Of a DNA stretch of 64,000 nucleotides, positions 51,187 to 60,916 are shown piece by piece. The position numbers were made by a program, and so were the translations under genes. Below the pieces are notes generated by a model, which did not search any database, was not told where the DNA came from, and worked only from the letters and a program-made list of their open reading frames with translations. The first letter of the stretch is position 1. Each line of letters opens with the position of its first letter. Source of the DNA: Oscillospiraceae bacterium (lineage in GTDB: Bacteria > Bacillota > Clostridia > Oscillospirales > Ruminococcaceae); the NCBI GenBank assembly GCA_016298065.1, contig JAEDDN010000007.1:18845-82844 (forward strand), read 5' to 3'.

Positions 51187-51957
51187 ATGCTTAAAATATT
51201 ATTTATCGGCGATATTATAGGTCAGGTAGGCTGTGACTTTTTGCGTGCAAAGCTTCCTGCTCTAAAAAGAGAAAAAGGCATTGATATAGTCATTGTAAAC
51301 GGCGAAAATTCAGCTGTAGGCAACGGTATCACTCCTCACTCGGCTGAATTTTTGCTCGATAGCGGAGTGGACGTTATAACCACGGGAAATCACGTCTTTA
51401 AAAGGCGTGAAATATACGATTACTTAGACGAGCACAATCAGGTGATCCGCCCCGCAAATTACCCCGAGGGCTGTAACGGAAACGGATATTATATCTATGA
51501 CGGCGGAAGCTTTAATCTTTGTGTAATAAACCTTTTGGGCTGTGTATTTATGGAAAACTTAAAAAGCCCGTTTGAAAGGATAGACGAAATTTTATCTACG
51601 GTTAAGGCGGACGCTTATATTGTAGATATCCACGCCGAAGCCACGGGCGAGAAAAAGGCACTCGGCTTTTACTTAGACGGAAAGGTAACCGCCGTAATAG
51701 GCACTCACACCCACGTTCAAACCGCCGACGAACAGATTCTGCCAAAAGGCACGGGATATATCACCGACGCAGGTATGACAGGACCTATCCTTTCGGTACT
51801 CGGCGTTAAGCCCGAAAATATAATAGAAAGATATAAAACCTGTATGCCCACACGCTTTGAGGTGCCCGAAACAGAGTGTCAGCTAAACGGCGTAATACTT
51901 GAAATTGACCTCAAAACCGGCAAATGTAACAAGATTGACAGAATAAGTATGATATAA
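51187..51957 (+). CDS. ymdB: YmdB family metallophosphoesterase
   Basis: The protein (256 aa) is of the TIGR00282 family: IGDIIGQVG near residue 7, NGENSAVGNGI near 38, TGNHVF near residue 66, HAEATGEK near 150 and GTHTHVQTAD near 174 supply the two-metal site. B. subtilis YmdB hydrolyses cyclic nucleotides and affects biofilm and sporulation decisions. The ATG at 51187 is preferred to the GTG 12 bases upstream, which coincides with the ribosome site. It is followed by spoVS, as in Bacillus. Confidence 0.93.
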   Translation: MLKILFIGDIIGQVGCDFLRAKLPALKREKGIDIVIVNGENSAVGNGITPHSAEFLLDSGVDVITTGNHVFKRREIYDYLDEHNQVIRPANYPEGCNGNGYYIYDGGSFNLCVINLLGCVFMENLKSPFERIDEILSTVKADAYIVDIHAEATGEKKALGFYLDGKVTAVIGTHTHVQTADEQILPKGTGYITDAGMTGPILSVLGVKPENIIERYKTCMPTRFEVPETECQLNGVILEIDLKTGKCNKIDRISMI

Positions 51958-52112
51958 ATGTACAATTTTGTTTGATTTTATTAAAAAAATATTGAAATGT
52001 TTAAAAAAAAGAGTTATTATTAACATATCAAATGGTAGTTTTTAAACCAAACATTTGAAAAATGCAAAAACGAACCTTTTAACACACTAAATTAAACGGA
52101 GGTACTATTTAA

Positions 52113-52373
52113 ATGGACATTCTAAAAGTTTCGGCTAATTCCAAACCAACATCGGTTGCCGGTGCTATTGCCGGAGTTATCAGAGAAAAAGGCGCTGTTG
52201 AAATCCAAGCTGTAGGAGCAGGCGCCGCAAATCAGGCTGTCAAGTCAGTTGCCATAGCAAGGGGTTATATGGCTCCTGCAGGCGTAGAGCTTATCTGCAT
52301 ACCTGCATTTGCCAACATAGAAATAGACGGCTTAGAAAGAACTGCCATAAGGTTAATAGTTGAACCGAGATAA
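52113..52373 (+). CDS. spoVS: Stage V sporulation protein S
   Basis: The 86-residue protein is nearly invariant in spore formers: LKVSANSKPTSVAGAIAGVI at residues 4-23 and QAVGAGAANQAVKSVAIARG at 33-52. It has an Alba-like nucleic-acid-binding fold and influences septation and spore development. A 155-bp gap separates it from ymdB, so it may have its own promoter; GGAGG precedes the ATG. Confidence 0.97.
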   Translation: MDILKVSANSKPTSVAGAIAGVIREKGAVEIQAVGAGAANQAVKSVAIARGYMAPAGVELICIPAFANIEIDGLERTAIRLIVEPR

Positions 52374-52400
52374 CAAAATTTAATATTGTTTTTAAATTCT

Positions 52401-52437
52401 AAAAAGACGTGAATTTTAATAATTTACGTCTTTTTTA
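52401..52437 (+). terminator. Terminator after spoVS
   Basis: AAAAAGACGT and ACGTCTTTTT pair around a 15-nt AT-rich loop and are followed by T residues. Confidence 0.8.
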
Positions 52438-52557
52438 GTAAATTATTTTATTCATTTCGCTTAAAAACCTTTTAAAAACTTCCAAAACAGGCGTATATGG
52501 TATATAATGAGGGCTGGATTTATATGTTTTATAAAATCCCTCAAAGGAGGACCTATT

Positions 52558-52911
52558 ATGATAAGATATGAAAACCACTTGGGAATTATAGACATATCAC
52601 ACGATTTTCTTGCAAATCTCGTGGGAAGCGTTGCAACAAAATGCTTCGGCGTTGCCAAAATGGCTGTTACAAACCGTCAAAAAGGCATTCTTGGAATTTT
52701 GCGCAAAGAAGGCTCCATGGATCAAGGCGTAAAAATAAGAGTTAAAAACTCAAGTCTTGTTATAGATTTGCACATAATCGTTTTATACGGCGTAAATATG
52801 ACGGCTGTTGTAAACAGCATCATCAATAAAGTAACCTACGCAGTGGAGGATACCACTGGATTTAAAATAAAGAAGGTAAATGTTTTTATCGACGGCATTA
52901 AGCCCGAATAA
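52558..52911 (+). CDS. Asp23/Gls24-family envelope-stress protein (YloU-like)
   Basis: The protein (117 aa) fits PF03780: ISHDFLANLVGSVATKCFGV near residues 11-30, GVKIRVKNSSLVIDLHIIV in the middle and VEDTTGFKIKKVNVFIDGI at the end. AAAGGAGG at 52543-52550 supports ATG 52558. In Bacillus the same gene (yloU) precedes yloV, as here. A promoter (TTCCAA, 17 bp, TATAAT near 52501) lies upstream. Confidence 0.92.
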   Translation: MIRYENHLGIIDISHDFLANLVGSVATKCFGVAKMAVTNRQKGILGILRKEGSMDQGVKIRVKNSSLVIDLHIIVLYGVNMTAVVNSIINKVTYAVEDTTGFKIKKVNVFIDGIKPE

Positions 52912-52949
52912 ACCTTCTTTATAAAGTTTTGTTAGGAGATGTTTTTTAA

Positions 52950-54593
52950 GTGATAAACGGAAAAACCTTATCTGCAGCTATAATTTCCGGTGCTAATAAT
53001 ATTATCAATCAGAAAGCGGTTGTCGATGAATTAAATGTATTCCCTGTTCCCGACGGAGATACAGGAACCAATATGTCAATGACAATCTCAGCAGGCAAAA
53101 AGGCTCTTGAAGCTTTAGACTCCGATAATGTGGGCGAAGTTTCCAAAGCTTGTGCTTCTGCGCTTTTAAGAGGTGCCAGAGGAAATTCAGGCGTTATTTT
53201 ATCGCTTTTATTCAGAGGCTTTTCAAAAAGCTTAAAGGGCAAGTCCGAAGCCGACGGTAAGGACATAGCAGACGCTCTCACAAAGGGCGTTGAAGCCGCA
53301 TACGGCGCAGTTATGAAACCGACCGAGGGCACTATACTTACAGTCGCAAGACTGGCTGCCGAAAAGGGTCAGCAGGTTGCCGAAGAGACAAACGATCCCA
53401 TAGCTACCTTTGAAGCTATTGTGGAAGAAGCAAAGGTTGCACTTGACACAACCCCCGAGCTTTTACCGGTATTAAAGCAGGCCGGCGTTGTTGACGCAGG
53501 CGGTAAAGGCTTAGTGCTTGTTTTCGAGGGGATGTTAAGCGTTATAAAGGACGGCGTAAGTATCCAGTCTGATTTTGTGCCTAAAAACAAGTCAAAAGTA
53601 AGAGAAACCGCTGTTGCAGATACAAAAACCGATATAAATTTTGCATACTGCACAGAGTTTATAGTTGAAAAAAGCCCAAACAGCAAGGACGCTTTGGCTT
53701 TAAGAGCGTATCTTGAGACTATCGGCGACTGTGTTGTAGTCGTTGACGACGACAGCATTATAAAGGTACACGTTCACTCAAACAATCCCGGCAAGGCTAT
53801 TGAAGAGGGCTTAAAATTCGGTGAGCTTGTAAATGTAAAAATTGAAAATATGAAAAAACAGCATAACGCAAGAGTTATTGAAGCTCATCAGATAGAGAAA
53901 AACGAGGATTATGTAAGAGTAAATCCGGATAACGAATACGGCTTTGTATGCGTTGCGGCAGGCGAAGGACTGCACGCTGTTTTCAAGGATTTGGGCGTTG
54001 ACAATATAGTAAGCGGCGGACAAACCATGAACCCCAGCACCGACGATATATTAAGAGCTATCGAGGCAACTCCTGCAAAAACCGTATTTGTTTTGCCTAA
54101 CAATAAAAACATAATTATGTCTGCCGAACAGGCTGTTAAGCTTGCCGACAGAAAGGTATGCGTTTTACAGACAAGAACTATCCCACAGGGCTTGTCCGCA
54201 ATGCTCGCCTTTGACCCGGACGCAGACTTTGAGGAAAACCGCCTTAATATGACAAAGGCCTTTGACAAGGTTCAAACAGGTCAAATTACCTTTGCCGCAA
54301 GAAATTCCGACTTTAACGGCAAGGATATTAAACAAGGTGAAATCCTCGGTATGTGCAACGGAAAATTAAATTACGTTGAAAAGGATATAGATAAGGCTTT
54401 ATACAAGGTTATAAAGCATCTTGCCAAAAAAGCCGAAAATAAATTTATAACCGTAATTCACGGCAGTGAAGTCACACCTGAGGACGCAGAGCAAACCGTA
54501 AATATGCTTAGCGGCAAGTTAAGCAGTGATTACGAAGTAACCTTAATTAACGGCGGTCAGCCGGTATATTACTATATCATTTCCGTAGAGTAG
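52950..54593 (+). CDS. yloV: DAK2-domain protein YloV (FakA-like)
   Basis: The protein (547 aa from GTG) combines an N-terminal DhaL/DAK2 kinase domain, with VPDGDTGTNM near residues 33-42 and ARGNSGVI near 77, and a C-terminal DegV-like part. FakA in staphylococci phosphorylates fatty acids held by FakB. No fakB is adjacent. GGAGATG is the ribosome site. recG follows after 9 nt, in the order conserved across Firmicutes. Confidence 0.92.
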   Translation: MINGKTLSAAIISGANNIINQKAVVDELNVFPVPDGDTGTNMSMTISAGKKALEALDSDNVGEVSKACASALLRGARGNSGVILSLLFRGFSKSLKGKSEADGKDIADALTKGVEAAYGAVMKPTEGTILTVARLAAEKGQQVAEETNDPIATFEAIVEEAKVALDTTPELLPVLKQAGVVDAGGKGLVLVFEGMLSVIKDGVSIQSDFVPKNKSKVRETAVADTKTDINFAYCTEFIVEKSPNSKDALALRAYLETIGDCVVVVDDDSIIKVHVHSNNPGKAIEEGLKFGELVNVKIENMKKQHNARVIEAHQIEKNEDYVRVNPDNEYGFVCVAAGEGLHAVFKDLGVDNIVSGGQTMNPSTDDILRAIEATPAKTVFVLPNNKNIIMSAEQAVKLADRKVCVLQTRTIPQGLSAMLAFDPDADFEENRLNMTKAFDKVQTGQITFAARNSDFNGKDIKQGEILGMCNGKLNYVEKDIDKALYKVIKHLAKKAENKFITVIHGSEVTPEDAEQTVNMLSGKLSSDYEVTLINGGQPVYYYIISVE

Positions 54594-54602
54594 GTTTTTG
54601 AT

Positions 54603-56633
54603 ATGTTAAGTGTTTTTGACAGCATTGAAGCTCTAAAGGGCGTAGGTGCAAAAAGAGCACAGCTTTATAAAAAAGTGGGAGTAGAAAGTATCTACTCCCT
54701 TTTAAATTATTTTCCCCGAACATATATAGATTATTCAGAGGCTTGTCCTATTTCCGAAACAGAGGTAGGACAAGCTTATTGCGTTCATGCGACGGTTTTT
54801 AAAAAGCAAGGCGAACAGCGTATAAGAAAAGGGCTTTCGGTATACAAGGTTTTTGTTACCGACGGCTCGGACAATATGGTTATAACGATATTTAACAGCA
54901 AATATGCCTTTGAAAATCTCAAACTCGAGCACGAATATTATTTTTACGGCAAGGTACAAGGTACTGTCTTAAGGCGTGAAATGAACTCGCCTACCTTTAT
55001 AGACCCTAAAGTGCAAACGCCTATCAAGGCAATTTATCACCTGACCGACGGACTTACCAATAACATTATAGCTTCAAACATAAAAAGTGCTCTCGAAGTT
55101 TTGGGCGATATCCCCGACGACGCCCTGCCCGAAAGTATAAAAAGAAAAGAAAATCTTTGTCACATACGCTACGCTTATGAAAATATCCACTTTCCCAAAG
55201 ACAACCACGCTTTAAATGTTGCAAAAGAGCGATTTGTGTTTGAGGAGCTTTTAACCTTGCAACTCGGGCTTGCGCTTTTAAAGAATAAAAACCGTGAAAA
55301 AACAGCCATAAAAATTAAAGACACCGACCTTTCTTCATTTTATTCTCTTTTACCGTTTGAGCTTACAGACGGACAAAAGGAAGCTATAAACGACGGGCTT
55401 TGCGACTTTAAAAAGGATATACCCATGAACCGTTTGGTACAAGGTGACGTAGGCTCGGGCAAGACTATGGTTGCGAGTGCGCTTTGCTACTGTATGGCAC
55501 AAAACGGCTATCAGTCGGCGGTTATGGCGCCTACCGAGCTTTTGGCAAGACAGCATTTTGAAAGCTTTTGCCGACTGTTTAAAGATACCGACATTCGCTG
55601 TTGCCTTTTAACAGGTAGCGCTACCCCAAAGCAAAAAGCCGATTTAAAAGAAAAGATTGCAAACTCAGAGTATGACATAGTAATCGGTACCCATGCACTT
55701 ATACAGTCCTCGGTAAGCTTTAAAAAGCTCGGGCTTGTAGTAACCGACGAGCAACACCGCTTCGGCGTAAATCAGCGCTTTGAGTTATCAAAAAAGGGGG
55801 AAAATCCGCACAGGCTTGTTATGTCCGCAACGCCTATCCCAAGAACGCTGGCGCTCATAATTTACGGAGATTTGGATATTTCCTCTATCACAAAGCTTCC
55901 CCACGGCAGACAGCCTATACTCACCTATGCGATTGACTCTGAAAAAAGGCTCAGGGCCTTAAACTTTATAAAAAAGCACATAGACGAAGGCTTTCAGGCT
56001 TATCTTGTTTGTCCGCTTATAGAAGAAAGCGAAAGCGGTATGATGTCGATAAGCGAATACGAAAGCTACATTAAAAAAAGCCCGTTGGGAAAATATCGTT
56101 TTGAAGTGCTTCACGGCAAGCTGAAGCCCGATAAAAAAGACAAGGTTATGGCTGATTTTAAGGAGCATAAGCTTGACTTTATAATCTCAACCACGGTAAT
56201 AGAAGTAGGAATAGATGTACCAAGCGCCGTAATTATGATGATAGAAAATGCAGAGCGTTTCGGGCTTTCACAGCTTCATCAGTTAAGGGGCAGAGTCGGC
56301 AGAGGCTCACTTCAAAGCTACTGTATTTTAGTAAGCGACAATAAACAAAAACAGTCGATTGACAGGCTTAAAATTATGACAAAGTCCTCCGACGGCTTTT
56401 ATATAGCCGAGCAGGACTTAAAGCTAAGAGGCCCGGGAGATTTCTTTGGGGAAAAACAGCACGGTCTGCCACGCCTTAAAATTGCAAATATGATTGACGA
56501 TATGTCTACGCTTATGAAAACAAGACAGATAGCCTTTGATATTTTATCCTCAGACCCTACCCTTTCATCCGAGCAAAATAATGGCTTAAAACTTAAGGTA
56601 TCAGAGCTTTTTAATAGCGATACAGGGGCATAG
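54603..56633 (+). CDS. recG: ATP-dependent DNA helicase RecG
   Basis: The protein (676 aa) reverses stalled replication forks. The wedge domain lies at residues ~1-200; Walker A DVGSGKT is near residue 281, motif II DEQH near 385, and SATPIPRTLA plus QLRGRVGRG in the helicase core. The TRG-type motif region follows RGRVGRG. Length is normal. Downstream lies the rnpB promoter, so no terminator is needed before it. Confidence 0.97.
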   Translation: MLSVFDSIEALKGVGAKRAQLYKKVGVESIYSLLNYFPRTYIDYSEACPISETEVGQAYCVHATVFKKQGEQRIRKGLSVYKVFVTDGSDNMVITIFNSKYAFENLKLEHEYYFYGKVQGTVLRREMNSPTFIDPKVQTPIKAIYHLTDGLTNNIIASNIKSALEVLGDIPDDALPESIKRKENLCHIRYAYENIHFPKDNHALNVAKERFVFEELLTLQLGLALLKNKNREKTAIKIKDTDLSSFYSLLPFELTDGQKEAINDGLCDFKKDIPMNRLVQGDVGSGKTMVASALCYCMAQNGYQSAVMAPTELLARQHFESFCRLFKDTDIRCCLLTGSATPKQKADLKEKIANSEYDIVIGTHALIQSSVSFKKLGLVVTDEQHRFGVNQRFELSKKGENPHRLVMSATPIPRTLALIIYGDLDISSITKLPHGRQPILTYAIDSEKRLRALNFIKKHIDEGFQAYLVCPLIEESESGMMSISEYESYIKKSPLGKYRFEVLHGKLKPDKKDKVMADFKEHKLDFIISTTVIEVGIDVPSAVIMMIENAERFGLSQLHQLRGRVGRGSLQSYCILVSDNKQKQSIDRLKIMTKSSDGFYIAEQDLKLRGPGDFFGEKQHGLPRLKIANMIDDMSTLMKTRQIAFDILSSDPTLSSEQNNGLKLKVSELFNSDTGA

Positions 56634-56637
56634 TTTA

Positions 56638-56665
56638 TTGACATAAAGTTTTTTTCTGATATAAT
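56638..56665 (+). promoter_or_regulatory. rnpB promoter
   Basis: TTGACA (56638-56643), 16 bp and TATAAT (56660-56665). The predicted start, seven bases later, is the first base of stem P1 of the RNA. Confidence 0.88.
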
Positions 56666-56671
56666 TATTTT

Positions 56672-56998
56672 GCGAGCAAATTGTACGGTAGCGAGGTTAT
56701 CCTCGAGGAAAGTCCGAGCATCACAGGACAGAATACCTGTTAACGACAGGCGGAGGCGACTCCAGGGCTAGTGCAACAGAAATAAACCGCCGATTTTTCG
56801 GTAAGGATGGAAAGGCGAGGTAAGAGCTCACCGGTGTGCAGGAGACTGCACAGCCATGTAAACCCTATTCGATGCAACACCGACTAAGATGTTATCGTTG
56901 GTCCGACGGTCTTGACGGGTGGCATTGAGCATATATGGCGACATTATGCCAAGATAGATTACCGTATTTAACAGAACTCGGCTTACAGATTTGGTCGC
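56672..56998 (+). ncRNA. rnpB: RNase P RNA
   Basis: This is the catalytic RNA that trims tRNA 5' ends. Diagnostic blocks are GAGGAAAGTCCGAGC near 56696, AGGGCTAGTGCAACAGAAA near 56765, GGTAAGAGCTCACCGG near 56820, and AGATAGATTACC with ACAGAACTCGGCTTACAG at the 3' side. GCGAGCAAAT at 56672 pairs with ATTTGGTCGC at 56989-56998 to close P1. The size of about 327 nt fits a small type A RNA. Confidence 0.97.
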
Positions 56999-57012
56999 AG
57001 CTATTAAAAGTT

Positions 57013-57045
57013 AAATGCACGCTTATTTTTAGCGTGCATTTTTGC
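57013..57045 (+). terminator. Terminator after rnpB
   Basis: AATGCACGCT, a loop of 8 nt and AGCGTGCATT are followed by TTTTGC. Confidence 0.9.
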
Positions 57046-57196
57046 TGTGTATTTTTATTATGAATATTTAATTAAAATAAATTTGTTTTTTCGTACTGAT
57101 TTTTGTCATACTTTGTTGACATTATATAAGTATATATTATAAAATATTAGTATTAGTGTAATGCTTAAATTTTATAAGCAAAACGGAGGAATAAAA

Positions 57197-58501
57197 ATGA
57201 TTTGGGCTAAGGAAGAAACCTTATCAAGAAATGAAATAGAAAAGATACAGCTTGAAAGATTAAAAGCTACGGTTAAAAGAGTGTATGAAAAGGTGCCTCT
57301 TTACCGTGAGAAAATGGACAAAGCTAACATAAAGCCCTCGGATATAAAATCGCTTGACGATTTAAAAAAGCTCCCGTTTACATATAAACAGGATTTGAGA
57401 GATACATATCCGTTCGGAATGTTTACAGTACCACAAAAAGAGCTTGTAAGAGTACACGCTTCTTCGGGTACTACAGGTAAGCCCACCGTAGTAGGCTACA
57501 CAAAAAACGACCTTAAAACCTGGACAGAGCTTGTTTCACGTCTTGCAGTTGCAGGCGGCGCTTCCGATGAGGACATAGCACAGATTTGCTTCGGCTACGG
57601 TATGTTTACAGGTGCCTTAGGTCTTCACTACGGACTCGAAAACATAGGCGCTACCGTGCTTCCTACCTCTACCGGAAACACCCAAAAGCAAATTTTATAT
57701 ATGAAGGATTTCGGCACTACCCTTTTGGTTGCAACGCCGTCGTATGCGTTACATATTGCAGAGGTTGCGCTTTCTATGGGAATTGACCCGAAAACCGATT
57801 TGAACGTAAAGATAGGTCTTTTCGGAAGCGAAGGTATGACCGAGAGTATGCGTGAGGAGGTTTACAAGCTTTGGGGCAAGGATTTCCTTTGCACTCAAAA
57901 CTACGGTATGAGCGAGCTTATAGGTCCCGGCGTATCGGGTGAATGTCCTGAGCTTTGCGGAATGCACATAAATGAGGACCACTTTATCGCAGAGGTTATT
58001 GACCCCCAAACAGGAGAAGTTTTACCTGCAGGCGAAAAAGGCGAGCTTGTGGTGACCTGTCTTACCAAGGAAGCTTTGCCGCTTATACGCTATCGCACCA
58101 AGGATATTACAAGACTTATGTACGAGCCGTGTAAGTGCGGAAGAACTACCGCTCGTATGGAAAACATTTCAGGCCGTGCGGACGATATGCTAAAAATCAG
58201 AGGCGTAAACGTGTTCCCGTCACAGATTGAGGAGGTTCTCTTACAGATTGAAGAAATCGGACCTCACTACGAGATAATCGTTGACAGAAAAAATCACCTC
58301 GACACTATGGAAATAAAGGTTGAGCTTATAGACGATTCGCTTTTGGAATCCTACAGCGCTTTAGAAAATCTCGAAAAGAAAATTCGTGGTAATTTAAAGA
58401 CTGTTTTAGGTCTTGCTTCAACCATTAAACTTGTAGCGCCGAAAACCCTGCCACGCTTTGAGGGCAAGGCTAAACGTGTTACCGACTTAAGAAAACTTTA
58501 A
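57197..58501 (+). CDS. paaK: Phenylacetate-CoA ligase, first copy
   Basis: The protein (434 aa) activates phenylacetate or related arylacetates to CoA thioesters using ATP. HASSGTTGKPTVVG at residues 87-100 is the adenylate loop, YGMSELIGPG near 235 and YRTKDITRL near residue 300 follow, and the C-terminal lid includes IRGVNVFPSQ. ATG at 57197 with CGGAGG is chosen over an earlier in-frame ATG. It opens an operon paaK-iorA-iorB-ACT-paaK. Substrate range (phenyl-, hydroxyphenyl- or indoleacetate) cannot be read from sequence. Confidence 0.92.
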   Translation: MIWAKEETLSRNEIEKIQLERLKATVKRVYEKVPLYREKMDKANIKPSDIKSLDDLKKLPFTYKQDLRDTYPFGMFTVPQKELVRVHASSGTTGKPTVVGYTKNDLKTWTELVSRLAVAGGASDEDIAQICFGYGMFTGALGLHYGLENIGATVLPTSTGNTQKQILYMKDFGTTLLVATPSYALHIAEVALSMGIDPKTDLNVKIGLFGSEGMTESMREEVYKLWGKDFLCTQNYGMSELIGPGVSGECPELCGMHINEDHFIAEVIDPQTGEVLPAGEKGELVVTCLTKEALPLIRYRTKDITRLMYEPCKCGRTTARMENISGRADDMLKIRGVNVFPSQIEEVLLQIEEIGPHYEIIVDRKNHLDTMEIKVELIDDSLLESYSALENLEKKIRGNLKTVLGLASTIKLVAPKTLPRFEGKAKRVTDLRKL

Positions 58502-58519
58502 TAATAAGGGGAAATAAAA

Positions 58520-60262
58520 TTGTCTAACAAAGTTATAATGCTCGGCAACGAAGCGATTGCCAGAGGAGCATACGAAGCAGGTGTCAAGGTTTCTGCGGCA
58601 TATCCCGGAACACCGAGCACCGAAATCAGCGAAAATATAGTAAAGTATAAGGAAATTTACGCAGAGTGGTCGCCTAACGAAAAGGTAGCTACAGAAGTTG
58701 CTATCGGCGCTTCAATGAGCGGCGTAAGAGCTTTGGTTTCGATGAAGCACGTCGGCGTAAACGTAGCGTCAGACCCGCTTTATACAGTATCGTATATCGG
58801 CACAAACGGCGGTCTTGTTTTGGTTGCCGCCGACGACCCGGGACTTTACAGCTCACAAAACGAGCAGGATTCCCGTGCAGTTGCAAGAGCCGCTAAGGTG
58901 CCTGTATTAGAGCCGTCCGACAGCAGTGAAGCAAAGGAATTTACAAAGTTTGCTTTTGAGCTTAGCGAAAAATACGACACTCCCGTAATGCTTCGCACCA
59001 CCACAAGACTTTCTCACTCACAGGGCTTGGTTGAGCTTTGCGACAGAGTAGAGCCTGACGATAAGCCGTTTGAGCGTAACGCACCGAAAAACGTTATGAT
59101 GCCGGGTAACGCAATAAAGCGTCACTTGGCAGTTGAACAGCGTGAAATTGCTATGGCAAAGGACGGCTGTGATTTCCCTATAAACAAGGTAGAATATAAC
59201 GATTTATCGATAGGAGTTATCACTTCGGGTATCCCCTATCAGTATGTTAAAGAAGCCTTACCTAATGCCAGCGTATTAAAGCTCGGTATCGTAAATCCGC
59301 TTCCGAAAAAGCTTATAGAAGAATTTGCCGCTAAAGTGGATAAGCTTTTCATAGTCGAGGAATTAGACCCGATTATTGAGGAGCAGGTTAAGTCTTGGGG
59401 AATAAAGGCTATCGGTAAAGAAATCTTAACCGTTCAGGGCGAATACAGCACAAATATGCTTAAAAAAGCTATTTTAGGCGAAGAGCTTAATATTTCTTCA
59501 CCTGCTAAAGCTCCTGTAAGACCGCCTATTCTATGTCCGGGATGTCCTCACAGAAGCACATTTTATGTGCTCCAGAAAAATAAAATCCACGCAGCAGGCG
59601 ACATAGGCTGTTACACCTTGGGCGCAGTTGCTCCGTTAAACGTAGTTGACACAACTATTTGTATGGGCGCTTCAATAAGCTCGCTTCACGGTATAGAAAA
59701 AGCCAAAGGCAAGGATTACATCAAAAACTGGGTGGCTGTAATAGGTGATTCAACCTTTATGCACACAGGTATAAACTCACTTGTAAACAGCGTATATAAT
59801 CAGGGCAGCGGAACTATCCTTATCCTTGATAACTCAACAACGGGTATGACAGGTCACCAAGACCACGCCGCAACAGGTAAAACACTTATGGGCGACCATA
59901 CCTACGCAATAGACATATACGGCTTGTGTAAAGCTATCGGCGTAGAAAACGTACAGATAGTAAATGCCTTTGATACCGAAAAGCTTGAAAAAGCAATCAA
60001 AGAGGAGCTTCAAAAAGACGAGCTTTCGGTTATCATTTCAAAGGCTCCGTGTGCACTTTTAGATAAAACACCGGTTACCGTACAATATAAGGTAAACAGT
60101 GAAAAATGTAAAAAGTGCGGTATGTGTATGAAACCGGGATGTCCCGCTATGACAAAAACCGAGGACGGAACTATAAAAATAAACGATACTATGTGTAACG
60201 GTTGCGGATTATGCCACAACATTTGTAAATTCGGCGCAATCGAGAAAGTGCAGGTGAGATAA
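58520..60262 (+). CDS. iorA: Indolepyruvate:ferredoxin oxidoreductase, alpha subunit
   Basis: The protein (580 aa from TTG) converts aryl pyruvates to arylacetyl-CoA with reduction of ferredoxin, or the reverse. The N-terminal pyrimidine domain has AYPGTPSTEI, the thiamine diphosphate domain CPGCPHRS near residue 343 and GDSTFMHTG near 413. Two [4Fe-4S] sites near the C-terminus are CKKCGMCMKPGCP and CNGCGLCHNICKFGAI. It is oxygen sensitive in relatives, fitting an anaerobe. AAGGGG precedes the TTG. Confidence 0.95.
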   Translation: MSNKVIMLGNEAIARGAYEAGVKVSAAYPGTPSTEISENIVKYKEIYAEWSPNEKVATEVAIGASMSGVRALVSMKHVGVNVASDPLYTVSYIGTNGGLVLVAADDPGLYSSQNEQDSRAVARAAKVPVLEPSDSSEAKEFTKFAFELSEKYDTPVMLRTTTRLSHSQGLVELCDRVEPDDKPFERNAPKNVMMPGNAIKRHLAVEQREIAMAKDGCDFPINKVEYNDLSIGVITSGIPYQYVKEALPNASVLKLGIVNPLPKKLIEEFAAKVDKLFIVEELDPIIEEQVKSWGIKAIGKEILTVQGEYSTNMLKKAILGEELNISSPAKAPVRPPILCPGCPHRSTFYVLQKNKIHAAGDIGCYTLGAVAPLNVVDTTICMGASISSLHGIEKAKGKDYIKNWVAVIGDSTFMHTGINSLVNSVYNQGSGTILILDNSTTGMTGHQDHAATGKTLMGDHTYAIDIYGLCKAIGVENVQIVNAFDTEKLEKAIKEELQKDELSVIISKAPCALLDKTPVTVQYKVNSEKCKKCGMCMKPGCPAMTKTEDGTIKINDTMCNGCGLCHNICKFGAIEKVQVR

Positions 60263-60263
60263 T

Positions 60264-60842
60264 ATGCAGACAAAGAATATTATGATTGTCGGCGTAGGCG
60301 GACAGGGCACTTTGCTAACCAGCCGTATTCTCGGCGGTATAACCGTTCACGCAGGCTTTGACGTTAAGCTTTCAGAGGTTCACGGTATGGCTCAAAGAGG
60401 CGGAAGCGTTGTTACCTTTGTGCGCTACGGTGACGTGGTAAGAGAGCCTATCGTAGAAGAAGGTCAAGCTGATATTTTAATCGCCTTTGAGCGCTTAGAG
60501 GCACTGAGATATGCTCATTTTCTCAAAAAAGACGGCGTAATCATTGTAAACGACCAGCGCATTGACCCTATGCCGGTAGTAATAGGTGCGGCAGAATATC
60601 CCGATAACATCATAGAAAACCTCAAAAAAGAGCACAAGGTTATAAGCGTTGACGCATTAAGCGAAGCAAAAAAAGTAGGAAACGCCAGAACCTTTAACAC
60701 CTTTATTTTGGGTATTGCCGCAAAGCATATGGACTTTTCAAAAGAGGACTGGCTTGAGGTTATAGAAAAAACCGTGCCGCCCAAAACCATAGACATAAAC
60801 AAAAAAGCGTTTGAGGCAGGCTTTAGCTATCAAATGGCTTAA
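60264..60842 (+). CDS. iorB: Indolepyruvate:ferredoxin oxidoreductase, beta subunit
   Basis: The protein (192 aa) is the gamma-type domain partner of IorA: MIVGVGGQGTLLTSRILG at residues 7-24, EVHGMAQRGGSV near 42-53 and the PKTIDINKKAFEAG end. Its start lies 1 nt after the iorA stop, so translation is coupled. Length is typical. Confidence 0.95.
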   Translation: MQTKNIMIVGVGGQGTLLTSRILGGITVHAGFDVKLSEVHGMAQRGGSVVTFVRYGDVVREPIVEEGQADILIAFERLEALRYAHFLKKDGVIIVNDQRIDPMPVVIGAAEYPDNIIENLKKEHKVISVDALSEAKKVGNARTFNTFILGIAAKHMDFSKEDWLEVIEKTVPPKTIDINKKAFEAGFSYQMA

Positions 60843-60856
60843 TCTAAAAATCTGGC

Positions 60857-60898
60857 TTGTCGTGCGCCATAAGGACGACAACCGTAGTGTTTATACGG
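60857..60898 (+). promoter_or_regulatory. Two hairpins between iorB and the ACT gene
   Basis: TTGTCGT pairs with ACGACAA (60857-60881) and CCGTA pairs with TACGG (60882-60898). No T-run follows. The second hairpin and the following CGGA resemble a hairpin in the pyrK leader (31514-31532). It may affect stability of the operon message. Confidence 0.45.
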
Positions 60899-60916
60899 CG
60901 GAATATGGTGAGTATT

